Position numbers and translations under genes: made by a program
Notes under the pieces: model-generated
Seen by the model: the letters and a program-made list of their open reading frames with translations, nothing else
Told to the model about the DNA's origin: nothing
Database searches by the model: none
Shown here: one piece after another, positions 52,095 through 60,166 of the stretch
How the letters are laid out: each line of letters opens with the position of its first letter
Numbering within the stretch: position 1 is the stretch's first letter
DNA from: Desulfitobacterium dichloroeliminans LMG P-21439
GTDB taxonomy: Bacteria > Bacillota > Desulfitobacteriia > Desulfitobacteriales > Desulfitobacteriaceae
Length of the DNA: 64,000 nt
Reading direction: 5' to 3'
NCBI RefSeq assembly: GCF_000243135.2
Contig: NC_019903.1
Coordinates: 2,456,001 to 2,520,000 of the forward strand

Positions 52095-53315
52095 CTAAGG
52101 TGGAGTTTCTTTTTCCCAAATAATTAGCCCCGGATTTTCACTATCTGCTGAAACCCTTAACTCACAAATACCGACGCGGTTAATCTCTATATCGTTTCTT
52201 GTCGGATGCTTATAAGTATATGAGGCAGAAATCAAGGTGGAATTACATCCTTCGACGCCTGTATCCATAACACCTGTGGCAACGTTGCCAGATAGAGAAG
52301 CAATTTGGGGATAGGTCGTTTTCCATACTACTTTGTTAGTTACATCTTCTGTTGTCCCATCCGAAAAATGGGCGGTTGCCGCCAATGTAACTTGTTCCCC
52401 GATTTTTAATGTTGTCAAAGAAGGTGTCACCGAGACTCGTTGAAGGGTCCTGACAGAATTATTTAAGAGCTCCCAGGGGCCATGTGGATCACTACTGTCT
52501 GGTGGCCCTGGTGGACTATTCCATTTCACACGGTAGCGGTTCCCCTCATAGCTTACAACATCCTTTGCGCTATAAATTCCATAGGGACGCCATTCATCTA
52601 TTAACTCACGCCACATGTCAGTTGTACCCGGCACGTTATCCACTCCAAACCCATTCCACTTTGCTTGCCAATAGCTAGATCCATAATAAACAATCGTATT
52701 CCCATTAACAAGTTCATAGAAATTTGAGTTCCTGAAATTATTCGTTACTTCCTGCCAGGTCGTATGTGCTTGTCCAGGCTCCTCTCCTACATAGCCATTA
52801 TGCCGAGCTAAGTACAATCTTTCGGTAGTTACCCCATCAATAGTAACACTGCGGACAACATACTCCCCTTTTATATATCTGTGATTTAGGTCCCATGTAG
52901 GATATTCTGGTTCACCTGGACCACCGGGCTCACCCGTACCACCACCTGATCCGAGAGCAAATCCCGCGGTTTTCACCCGGCTAATCTTCCCATACCTGCC
53001 CGTACTAATAATCAAATAGGAATCTTCTTCCGGAAGCTCTAGCCACTGAACACTAAAACTCCCACCCTCACCTAATGATGTGTTATTCAATACGGGTGAT
53101 GGTAAGTCATCACCTGCCTGAAAATCGTTTTTTTTCAGTATCGAAATTCCGTATTGAATACCCCCGTCGGCCAAATTATTGGCCCTAATTCCTGCTTCTT
53201 CTGATTGTATTAGTTTTAGGTTGGATATGACTATAGAAAAAAACACTCCAGAAATCATAAAAATGAGGAGAAGGGAAATAACGACTGTTAATAGAGCCGA
53301 ACCTCTTTCTTTCAT
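52095..53315 (-). CDS. PilX-like pilus protein with three chitin-binding-like modules and a Big2 domain (cluster 2)
   Basis: 406 residues from the ATG at 53315 (AGGGGGG upstream). A PilX/GspK-type N-terminus (KERGSALLTVVISLLLIFM, no Glu5) leads into a pilin-like domain, a Gly/Pro linker (122-139), three carbohydrate-binding modules of the CBM5/12 type (139-190, 194-240, 241-284) and a bacterial Ig-like group 2 domain (about 294-350) with VTPSLTTLKIGEQVTL. A two-Cys C-terminus follows. This is a good candidate for a polysaccharide-binding tip of the pilus. Confidence 0.78.
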   Translation of the reverse strand: MKERGSALLTVVISLLLIFMISGVFFSIVISNLKLIQSEEAGIRANNLADGGIQYGISILKKNDFQAGDDLPSPVLNNTSLGEGGSFSVQWLELPEEDSYLIISTGRYGKISRVKTAGFALGSGGGTGEPGGPGEPEYPTWDLNHRYIKGEYVVRSVTIDGVTTERLYLARHNGYVGEEPGQAHTTWQEVTNNFRNSNFYELVNGNTIVYYGSSYWQAKWNGFGVDNVPGTTDMWRELIDEWRPYGIYSAKDVVSYEGNRYRVKWNSPPGPPDSSDPHGPWELLNNSVRTLQRVSVTPSLTTLKIGEQVTLAATAHFSDGTTEDVTNKVVWKTTYPQIASLSGNVATGVMDTGVEGCNSTLISASYTYKHPTRNDIEINRVGICELRVSADSENPGLIIWEKETPP

Positions 53316-53326
53316 CCCTATCCCCC

Positions 53327-53878
53327 CTAATACATCCGTATCCAAGTCAGTAGCTCTTGCTCCTGCTCTCCGAAGGTGCTCTTGACCTTGAGATGAATCT
53401 GAAGAAGATGCTCCGTGACGCCTTGGAATTCTATAAACTCTACCTCATCTGCAATGAGATGTACCGCACTTGAAGGGGAGTCTCGATACCAAAGCTTTTT
53501 AGCTAGGTCATCATAATAGATTTTAGTTCCTATAGGTAGTTCGTTAAGATTCCCAGCCAAAACTTCTTGTTGAGGTTGTAAATTGATTAAGCACCGGGGT
53601 TCCTCTTCGCTCGGTTCTTGCGCATACACTCCCCTATTATCTCCACTACCATCATTACCAGCATAATACAATATATAAGGATTTAACCTTACTTCATCAA
53701 GGAGGCTAACCATAGCAGCGCGCGCCTTATTCTCAATATTATCCTGGTTGCTTACAGTATTAAACATGCGAATTTCACCACGTATAAGCTGTGATACAAT
53801 CATCATCAGAATACTAAAAATAACAATAGCCATCATAAGCTCAAGCAGGGTAAAACCTTTATCTTTTTTATTAATCAT
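53327..53878 (-). CDS. PilW/GspJ-like minor prepilin (cluster 2)
   Basis: 183 residues: leader to Gly8, mature start FTLLELMMAIVIFSILM (Glu5), hydrophobic helix and a large beta-rich domain with ADEVEFIEFQGVTEHLLQIHL. It overlaps the upstream gene by 4 bases. Likely a minor subunit of the priming complex. Confidence 0.85.
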   Translation of the reverse strand: MINKKDKGFTLLELMMAIVIFSILMMIVSQLIRGEIRMFNTVSNQDNIENKARAAMVSLLDEVRLNPYILYYAGNDGSGDNRGVYAQEPSEEEPRCLINLQPQQEVLAGNLNELPIGTKIYYDDLAKKLWYRDSPSSAVHLIADEVEFIEFQGVTEHLLQIHLKVKSTFGEQEQELLTWIRMY

Positions 53879-54234
53879 TCTTCCTTCACCCTATACGTTG
53901 TCAAAATCACAGGTTCCGGATCTGTAGGCGAACTTCGCAGATGCACCTTAACCCTTACTTGTTCAAGATGCTCATTCCCATCAACAGCTATCGTGCTCAG
54001 TACCACCTCAAAATCCTGAAAAGCAGGCAAATTAACGGTCGGAGTATATCCTTCCAACTGAGCCTCAAGTATCCCTGAGGCATAAAATAGCATTTGCTCT
54101 CTAACTTGAGTCTGATTGGAATATTGATGGGATACAGCGTCACCCTTCATGATAAAAGACACGCCTATTAGCAATATAGTCAAAGCTATAGCAACCTCTA
54201 ACATTGTCATTCCCTGCTCGCTATTGCCCTTCAT
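53875..54234 (-). CDS. PilV/GspI-like minor prepilin (cluster 2)
   Basis: 119 residues: leader MKGNSEQG, mature start MTMLEVAIALTILLIGVSF (first mature residue Met, Glu5 present), then a small beta domain. Overlaps the following gene by 4 bases. Confidence 0.83.
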   Translation of the reverse strand: MKGNSEQGMTMLEVAIALTILLIGVSFIMKGDAVSHQYSNQTQVREQMLFYASGILEAQLEGYTPTVNLPAFQDFEVVLSTIAVDGNEHLEQVRVKVHLRSSPTDPEPVILTTYRVKEE

Positions 54235-54274
54235 AATGTCCCTCCGCTAGATTTAATCCCCATACGACACCCTT

Positions 54275-54775
54275 TTATTCCCAATTCACTCTTATATAAC
54301 CTGTTTGGGGTTCGATGTTTACCCCCACCCAGCGCTGATTTTTCGATTCCAGCCAAATAGTTCCACTATCTGATACAAACCCTCTGAAATCAAAATGTAC
54401 TCCATATCCAAGCAATTGACCTGTGCTCAAATCAGTGAAAGCTGAAATCCAAGAGTTCCTTGAAGCATCGGCCTGAAACGTTATTCCAGGTTCAAATTTT
54501 TTTTGTTCAAGTTCTACATAGTGTCCATCCTGATTTTGATAGACTGAAACACCATCGCTATTGAGCACCACGTAACTTGGACGCCTTTGGTCCATAGCTA
54601 TCTGCTTAGCATACTTTAACTCAGCTATCACTGCTTGAGTAGAGCCATCCAAACGATAATGCTCCATAGTGCTCTGGAACTTAGGCAGAGCAACTAAAGA
54701 TAGAATACCGATGATGGCTATGACAGTCATCAGCTCAATCATGGTAAATCCCCTTGTCCTATCACACTCCATCAT
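54275..54775 (-). CDS. GspH/FimT-like minor prepilin (cluster 2)
   Basis: 166 residues: leader to Gly9, mature start FTMIELMTVIAIIGIL (Glu5), hydrophobic helix and a beta-rich domain with VHFDFRGFVSDSGTIWL, typical of the GspH/FimT group. Overlaps pilC by 4 bases. Confidence 0.86.
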   Translation of the reverse strand: MMECDRTRGFTMIELMTVIAIIGILSLVALPKFQSTMEHYRLDGSTQAVIAELKYAKQIAMDQRRPSYVVLNSDGVSVYQNQDGHYVELEQKKFEPGITFQADASRNSWISAFTDLSTGQLLGYGVHFDFRGFVSDSGTIWLESKNQRWVGVNIEPQTGYIRVNWE

Positions 54776-55986
54776 TGAGCCCCCGACGCCATACTAAATA
54801 TGGGTAAAGCAATAGCGATGATCATACCCCCGGCAAAAATGCCGATAATCACCGTAAAGATGGGTTCTACTAAGGCAATCATCCGGGAAATACCTAGCTC
54901 TACTTTTTTATCGTATAAATTCGCTACTTCCTCCATCATTTCCTCGAGTCGACCTGTCTCCTCACCGATGGATATCATCTGAATCACCAAGGGATCAAAA
55001 AAAGATTCTTGTCCGAAAGCCAAAGCCAAAGCTTCTCCTTTTACGATGCGATCTTGGACACGAAGGATAGCTAAGCGGGACACCTCATTACCAACAATGG
55101 TTTCCATAAAACTTAAGATTGGGACGATGGGAATCGAAGAGTGTAGAAACAAGGCAAAGGTTCGACTGAAGCGGGAAATAACGACATTGCGCATATTACT
55201 GCCTAGGAGGGGCAGGCGCAACATAACGGAATCCCGATAATAGCGATACTTAGGAATCTTAAATAGCCGATGCAAAGCTACTACCAGCCCGATAATTACC
55301 ACGAGTAAATAGGGGCCAAATAATGTTAGAAAATTCGAGGCATTGATTAGGGCCTGAGTGATGGCCGGCAAGCTTTGCTCATTCTCCGTCAACATACCCA
55401 TAATCTCAGGTAAAAGAAAATTCATAAAAAAGATAACAATCCCGACAAGTACTGCGATTAGGATTACGGGATAAATCGAGGCGCTTTGGATCTTCTTGCG
55501 GATGAAATTCTCTCGATCATAGTATACCGCCATACTGTTTAAGACAGAATCCAGATTGCCACTTTCCTCCCCCACAGCCACTAGATTGATTAATAAATCC
55601 GGCAGAGCACCCTTACAATCCCGCATAGATTGAGATAGGGACTCACCTCGACTTACTCCTTGAATGATAGTATCTATCGCTCCCTTAAGCTGTTTGTCCT
55701 CCAACTGTAACTTAAGGACTTCTAACCCTCGCACAAGATTAGCACCGGAGCGGACCATCATGGCCATCTGACTACAGAAAGCTGAGATTGATTCATATTT
55801 GACTTTAGTCACAATTTTTTGATTCAGCAAATCACCCAGTCTCCGGGTCCCTACAAGAGAAATAATCTGCCAACCATTTTCCAAGGTAATCCGCCTAGCT
55901 GCATCAAAATCAACAGCCTCTAATGAGCCGACATTGATGTTCATATTTTCGTCAATGACTTTATATTTAAAACGCATTTTATCCAC
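54772..55986 (-). CDS. pilC: Type IV pilus inner-membrane platform protein PilC (cluster 2)
   Basis: 404 residues of the GspF/PilC family with two T2SSF domains. QMAMMVRSGANLVRGLEVLKLQ, VAVGEESGNLDSVLNSM and QMISIGEETGRLEEM mark the repeats, and about three membrane helices are near 170-190, 215-240 and 375-400. Works with PilB two genes before. Clearly distinct from the cluster 1 PilC. Confidence 0.95.
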   Translation of the reverse strand: MDKMRFKYKVIDENMNINVGSLEAVDFDAARRITLENGWQIISLVGTRRLGDLLNQKIVTKVKYESISAFCSQMAMMVRSGANLVRGLEVLKLQLEDKQLKGAIDTIIQGVSRGESLSQSMRDCKGALPDLLINLVAVGEESGNLDSVLNSMAVYYDRENFIRKKIQSASIYPVILIAVLVGIVIFFMNFLLPEIMGMLTENEQSLPAITQALINASNFLTLFGPYLLVVIIGLVVALHRLFKIPKYRYYRDSVMLRLPLLGSNMRNVVISRFSRTFALFLHSSIPIVPILSFMETIVGNEVSRLAILRVQDRIVKGEALALAFGQESFFDPLVIQMISIGEETGRLEEMMEEVANLYDKKVELGISRMIALVEPIFTVIIGIFAGGMIIAIALPIFSMASGAQ

Positions 55987-55989
55987 CCA

Positions 55990-57711
55990 CTACTCATTCA
56001 CATATGTCACACGTAGTAGCTCTTCGATTGTTGTTACTCCACTAATCACCAAATCAACAGCCGACATTTTCAAAGTGGTCATGCCCTGCTCCACAGCATA
56101 AGCACGCAACTCATCAGCTGTGGCTCCTTTATCAATTAAATTTCTATGTCCTCTAGATATAGGCATAATTTCAAAGATAGCCGTACGTCCTTTATATCCT
56201 GATTCATGGCAATAGGTGCATCCCCCTCCCCGTTTCAAAAGCAAAGGTTCATCCTGGGAACGACCCAATAATGCATAGTCCTTCGGCTCAGCAGGATATT
56301 CTTGGCTACAGTTGGGGCAGATCTTGCGCACAAGACGTTGAGAAATGATCCCAACGACTGAGGCAGAAATCAAAAACGGCTCAATATCCATATCAACCAA
56401 ACGGGTCACGGCACTGGGAGCATCATTCGTATGAATGGTGGATAAGACGAGATGTCCCGTCAAAGCGGAACGAACAGCTATCTCTGCAGTTTCATTATCC
56501 CGCATCTCCCCAACCATGATGATGTCGGGGTCCTGACGAAGAATGGAACGCAGACCCCTAGCAAAGGTCAAGCCCGCTTTCGGGTTGACTTGGATCTGGT
56601 TAACTCCTTTAAAATTATACTCCACCGGATCCTCAAGGGTAATAATATTTTTCTCAGGAGTATTGAGTTGATTAAGAGCCGTATACAGGGTAGTTGTTTT
56701 GCCACTTCCCGTGGGGCCAGTGACTAGAACAATTCCGTAAGGCTTCGCTATCAACTCATCAAAACTCTCCAAATCATCGCCATGAATACCTAGAGCTGAT
56801 TTCTCCAAAATCACTGAGCTCTTATCTAAAATCCGCAGAACCACTTTCTCTCCGTACATGGTAGGAGCCGTAGAAACCCGCAGGTCAATCATCTTTTTCC
56901 CTACCAGATAGGTTATGCGACCATCCTGAGGTAGTCGTCGCTCGGCAATGTTCATATCCGCCATTATCTTAACCCGACTCACCACAGGACCGGCCATGCC
57001 GACCGGTGTCCTCATAATCTCTCTAAGAACTCCATCAATGCGAAAACGAACCCTTAATTCATCATCAACGGGTTCGATATGAATATCGCTCGCAAAATTA
57101 TTAACAGCATTTTCGATGATTGTGTTTAAAAACTTAATGATAGGGGTCGTTTCTTCATCCGCTGCCTCTACCCCCGAGTGAACCGTTGCTAGCACTGATA
57201 CTTGAGAGGTGGCTGCGACTTGATCATAGCCTGTTTGCTTGACGAAATCACTGACTGCTTTGACCGCTTCACTCCGACCGTAGAAACGATCGATGGCCCG
57301 GAGAATGTCTACTTTCTTCGCTACACAAGACTTAATCATCACTCCTGAGGCCAAACGAATGTCATCCAAGGCATAGTAATCTGTAGGATCACTGGAGGCC
57401 ACCAAAAGCTGACCATTAGAAAATTCCACAGGCAAAACAGTATATTTACGGGCCACCGCTTCAGGGATCATCTTGAGAATATTCTCTGTGACAACGATAC
57501 GGTTTAGATCAACGGAAGGGAGCCCCAATTGCTTTTGAATTGTGCGGAGGATATCTTCTTCGGGAACGAAGTTTTGGCGGACAAGAACTTCACCCAAGCG
57601 GGAACCCAAAGACTTTTGGAGTTTTAGGGCTTCGATTAGTTGTTCTTCGGTTAGAGCGCCACCAGCTATTAAAATCTCACCGAGGCGTTTGCGTTCCTGC
57701 CTGATGGCCAT
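55990..57711 (-). CDS. pilB: Type IV pilus extension ATPase PilB (cluster 2)
   Basis: 573 residues. An N-terminal MshEN-type domain (RLGEVLVRQNFVPEEDILRTIQK), Walker A GPTGSGKTTTLYTAL near residue 330, RQDPDIIMVGEMRDNETAEIA (Asp box/Walker B) and a zinc site CPNC/CTYC. It drives pilus extension. It follows the major pilin gene after 177 bases that contain a strong hairpin. No retraction ATPase (PilT) was found in the window. Confidence 0.95.
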   Translation of the reverse strand: MAIRQERKRLGEILIAGGALTEEQLIEALKLQKSLGSRLGEVLVRQNFVPEEDILRTIQKQLGLPSVDLNRIVVTENILKMIPEAVARKYTVLPVEFSNGQLLVASSDPTDYYALDDIRLASGVMIKSCVAKKVDILRAIDRFYGRSEAVKAVSDFVKQTGYDQVAATSQVSVLATVHSGVEAADEETTPIIKFLNTIIENAVNNFASDIHIEPVDDELRVRFRIDGVLREIMRTPVGMAGPVVSRVKIMADMNIAERRLPQDGRITYLVGKKMIDLRVSTAPTMYGEKVVLRILDKSSVILEKSALGIHGDDLESFDELIAKPYGIVLVTGPTGSGKTTTLYTALNQLNTPEKNIITLEDPVEYNFKGVNQIQVNPKAGLTFARGLRSILRQDPDIIMVGEMRDNETAEIAVRSALTGHLVLSTIHTNDAPSAVTRLVDMDIEPFLISASVVGIISQRLVRKICPNCSQEYPAEPKDYALLGRSQDEPLLLKRGGGCTYCHESGYKGRTAIFEIMPISRGHRNLIDKGATADELRAYAVEQGMTTLKMSAVDLVISGVTTIEELLRVTYVNE

Positions 57712-57798
57712 GAGTATTCCCCTCCTTTAATCGCAAATAGGTAATATGTTTATTCAACATCTGATTCAAAAACTATTAGGAGTTTCTGCAACTTTCAA

Positions 57799-57826
57799 AA
57801 GAGGGTGTTTATCAAAACACCCTCTT
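57799..57826 (-). terminator. Attenuator-like hairpin between pilA and pilB
   Basis: A perfect 12-bp stem (AAGAGGGTGTTT, 57799-57810; AAACACCCTCTT, 57815-57826) with a 4-base loop, followed on the minus strand by TTTTG only. The T run is short, so partial read-through into pilB is likely, giving much more pilA than pilB mRNA. Confidence 0.7.
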
Positions 57827-57888
57827 ACAAATAAAGTTCACTTAGATCTAGGCAAAATTCTTGCAATATGCACTTAACATTGCGAATA

Positions 57889-58317
57889 TCAATTACGTCG
57901 AACCGTATTTTGGTATAAAATATCTGTTGTTGAAGAGCCATAGCCAGTAATTGTTATCCCACCAGCTGGAGAAGCTGCACCCGTCACTGCAACAACACCC
58001 TTAGCAGCAGCATCATCTATTGGAGTAGCAAATATAATAGCAGTGCCATCAAGTGGATTCTCCAACTTATTAGGACCAGTAGTAAACTGTCCTTCAATAA
58101 CGTCTTCGGCATCAGTTGAATTCTTTGCCCATCTGTCAATATTTGCGACTACATAGGCTTCTACAGACTTAGCATTAGTTGTCACTCCCGCATATTTCGC
58201 ACTATCCTTAACCCCACCCATTTTAGGCACCAAGACCACAGCTAAAATACCAATTACCGCAATAACAATCATAAGTTCAATGAGTGTGAATCCGCCATCT
58301 TTTTTTCTCTTTAACAT
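57889..58317 (-). CDS. pilA: Major type IV pilin PilA (cluster 2)
   Basis: 142 residues: leader MLKRKKDGG, mature start FTLIELMIVIAVIGILA with Glu5. The C-terminal domain is Ala/Gly/Thr-rich (TGAASPAGGITITG), with no cysteines, so no disulfide loop as in Gram-negative pilins. First gene of the cluster with its own promoter and a structured leader of about 145 bases. ATG is preceded by GGGAGG. Confidence 0.93.
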   Translation of the reverse strand: MLKRKKDGGFTLIELMIVIAVIGILAVVLVPKMGGVKDSAKYAGVTTNAKSVEAYVVANIDRWAKNSTDAEDVIEGQFTTGPNKLENPLDGTAIIFATPIDDAAAKGVVAVTGAASPAGGITITGYGSSTTDILYQNTVRRN

Positions 58318-58463
58318 TGTTTGTCCTCCCTTTTCCTTATTAAATTAATAACAAAGTCCTTCTGGCTAACTCGCTCATATCTAATTCCTCAGAAGTCTGC
58401 CGGCATGTTGTTGGGACTATTGCATCATATGCTTTGGTACTTTAGTCCTATCAACTTCTCGCC
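58318..58463 (-). promoter_or_regulatory. Structured 5' leader of pilA, riboswitch-like
   Basis: From the predicted start near 58463 the RNA can form: an outer helix AGAAGT/ACTTCT (58454-58459 and 58391-58396), an inner helix GTTG+GGACTA paired to TAGTCC+CAAC (58443-58448 with 58414-58419) and a small GCAT/ATGC hairpin (58422-58432). The segment ACTTCTG (58390-58396) can also pair with CAGAAG (58359-58364), excluding the outer helix. Such exclusive pairing before the ribosome-binding site is typical of riboswitches; the known c-di-GMP-I and -II cores were not recognised. Confidence 0.45.
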
Positions 58464-58469
58464 AACATT

Positions 58470-58498
58470 ATAATACCGTCAGACTAATTCTTAGTCAA
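58470..58498 (-). promoter_or_regulatory. Sigma-A promoter of pilA
   Basis: TTGACT (58493-58498) and TATTAT (58470-58475) with 17 bases between, minus strand; an alternative TATAAT lies 3 bases further. Predicted transcription start near 58463. Confidence 0.65.
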
Positions 58499-58527
58499 TA
58501 GTAGTTAACAGATAATTGGTAAAATAT

Positions 58528-58779
58528 TTAAGTTTTTATATTAATTTCTATAGGCATAGCCTCAAGGGCCATTTTTAAATCAGGCCAGGTATATTGGGTC
58601 GTCTGGATTAGAACTTCACCGGCGTGGCGATCTGTCGTTGTGACGACACCCAGATGACCGAGTCCTTCGACAAACTTTACTAGCATCTGAATTTCCGCAC
58701 GTGGGACTTGGGCTCGAATAAGAACATCCGAGTCCGCAAAGGGCGTTTTTGTTTTTTCACACATCTTGTCCATACTCAT
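58528..58779 (-). CDS. DUF4911 domain protein
   Basis: 83 residues with SDVLIRAQVPRAEIQMLVKFVEGLGHLGVVTT and a C-terminal WPDLKMALEAMPIEI, the DUF4911 pattern. The start overlaps the stop of the U32 peptidase gene by 4 bases, so the two are coupled. Small cytosolic protein of unknown role; often linked to U32 peptidases in Clostridia. Confidence 0.8.
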   Translation of the reverse strand: MSMDKMCEKTKTPFADSDVLIRAQVPRAEIQMLVKFVEGLGHLGVVTTTDRHAGEVLIQTTQYTWPDLKMALEAMPIEINIKT

Positions 58780-60065
58780 TTCTTGTCCTTCTTCGCTCTT
58801 CTTAAAATCGCAAAGGGCGGCAAGGGTTGGGGAAGCTCCAGCTTAACAATCTCTTTGGCATGGCGAGCAACTTCGATTTCTTCCCCTTCTACTGTCCAGA
58901 TTCCATGGACTTCAAAGGACCAGGGCTCGGCCATGGGTGCAAAGACTTCAAGGATTTCACCTTTTTTGAAGTTGTAGCGCTGCTCTACCCAATATCCCTG
59001 ACTAAATTCATTTCTGACTTCAGTCGAAATTTTTGGATGTTCGCGGTCATCTGAGGCTAAACCAAAAGCGACAAATTCATAATCACGGATATAATTGGAG
59101 CTTTCGATATTATGAGCATCTGCGCCAGGCTTGCCAAAAAAGAATCCTGGAGAGTAATCCCGATGGCTAACCTTATCCATCTCTTCCAGCCAGCCGGGGA
59201 GTTTAGCTTGAAACTCTTCCTCTCCCTGATCCCATAAAGTATCGATAGCTTCCCGATAAACCTTCACTGTACTAGATACATAATGAAGGCTTTTCATGCG
59301 CCCTTCGATCTTGTAGCTATCAATGTTCAGGGGTTTGAGCAGCGGCAAATGAGGCAGTAAACAAAGATCGTGAGAATTAAAGATATAGGCCCCCCGCTCA
59401 TCCTCTTCAATGGGAAAAACCTGACCGGGTCTTTTTTCTTCAACTAAGCCATAGTTCCAACGACAAGGCTGAGTGCACTCTCCACGGTTCGCGTCCCGTC
59501 CCGTTAGATAGTTGGAGAGGAGACAACGTCCCGAATAGGACATGCACATGGCGCCATGGATGAACATCTCCAATTCCCCGGGAACATTCTCGCGAACGGC
59601 TTGAATCTCTTCACAACTTAGTTCGCGAGCAAGGACAATGCGCTCGATTCCCTGCTTTAGCCAAAAGCGCATGCTATAGGAATTGGTATTATTCATCTGG
59701 GTGCTTAAGTGCAAAGGCAGTCGCGGAGCAACCTCGCGAGCCAAGGCGATAATGCCCGGATCAGAGACAATGGCCCCATCGACCCCTAAAGCTTCTAGCT
59801 GCTTTAAATACTCAGCCATCCCTTCAAAATCTTGCTCATGAGCAAATATATTCACAGTCACGTAGAGTTTGCGGCCTGCTTGATGGGTGTAGAGGACGGC
59901 CTCTGCCATTTTCTCCATGGTAAAATTACCGGCATAAGCACGAAGGCCAAAGGCCGGCCCCCCCATGTAAACAGCATCTGCACCAAAAGCGAGGGCAAAT
60001 TTTAACTTTTCGTAATCCCCTGCCGGAGCGAGGAGTTCGGGTTTTTTATGTTGAAGATCTGGCAT
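58776..60065 (-). CDS. U32 family peptidase (RlhA/TrhP-related)
   Basis: 429 residues of the U32 family, with PELLAPAGDYEKLKFALAFGADAVYMGG at the N-terminus and the conserved cysteine set (C in MCMSYSGRC, GECTQPC) that binds a 4Fe-4S cluster. Related enzymes (TrhP, RlhA) hydroxylate tRNA or rRNA bases instead of degrading proteins; the TrhP route, 5-hydroxyuridine in tRNA, is the most likely function. Located in the mltG-ruvX neighbourhood as in B. subtilis yrrNO. Confidence 0.9.
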   Translation of the reverse strand: MPDLQHKKPELLAPAGDYEKLKFALAFGADAVYMGGPAFGLRAYAGNFTMEKMAEAVLYTHQAGRKLYVTVNIFAHEQDFEGMAEYLKQLEALGVDGAIVSDPGIIALAREVAPRLPLHLSTQMNNTNSYSMRFWLKQGIERIVLARELSCEEIQAVRENVPGELEMFIHGAMCMSYSGRCLLSNYLTGRDANRGECTQPCRWNYGLVEEKRPGQVFPIEEDERGAYIFNSHDLCLLPHLPLLKPLNIDSYKIEGRMKSLHYVSSTVKVYREAIDTLWDQGEEEFQAKLPGWLEEMDKVSHRDYSPGFFFGKPGADAHNIESSNYIRDYEFVAFGLASDDREHPKISTEVRNEFSQGYWVEQRYNFKKGEILEVFAPMAEPWSFEVHGIWTVEGEEIEVARHAKEIVKLELPQPLPPFAILRRAKKDKK

Positions 60066-60166
60066 TGGTTTAATTCAACCTTTCTATTCAGACAACATCA
60101 CTATTGTCTTAGTTCCATTATATTTCACTTTTGTTATAGGATTGTGTGCAAAGGGTCACGGATTTG

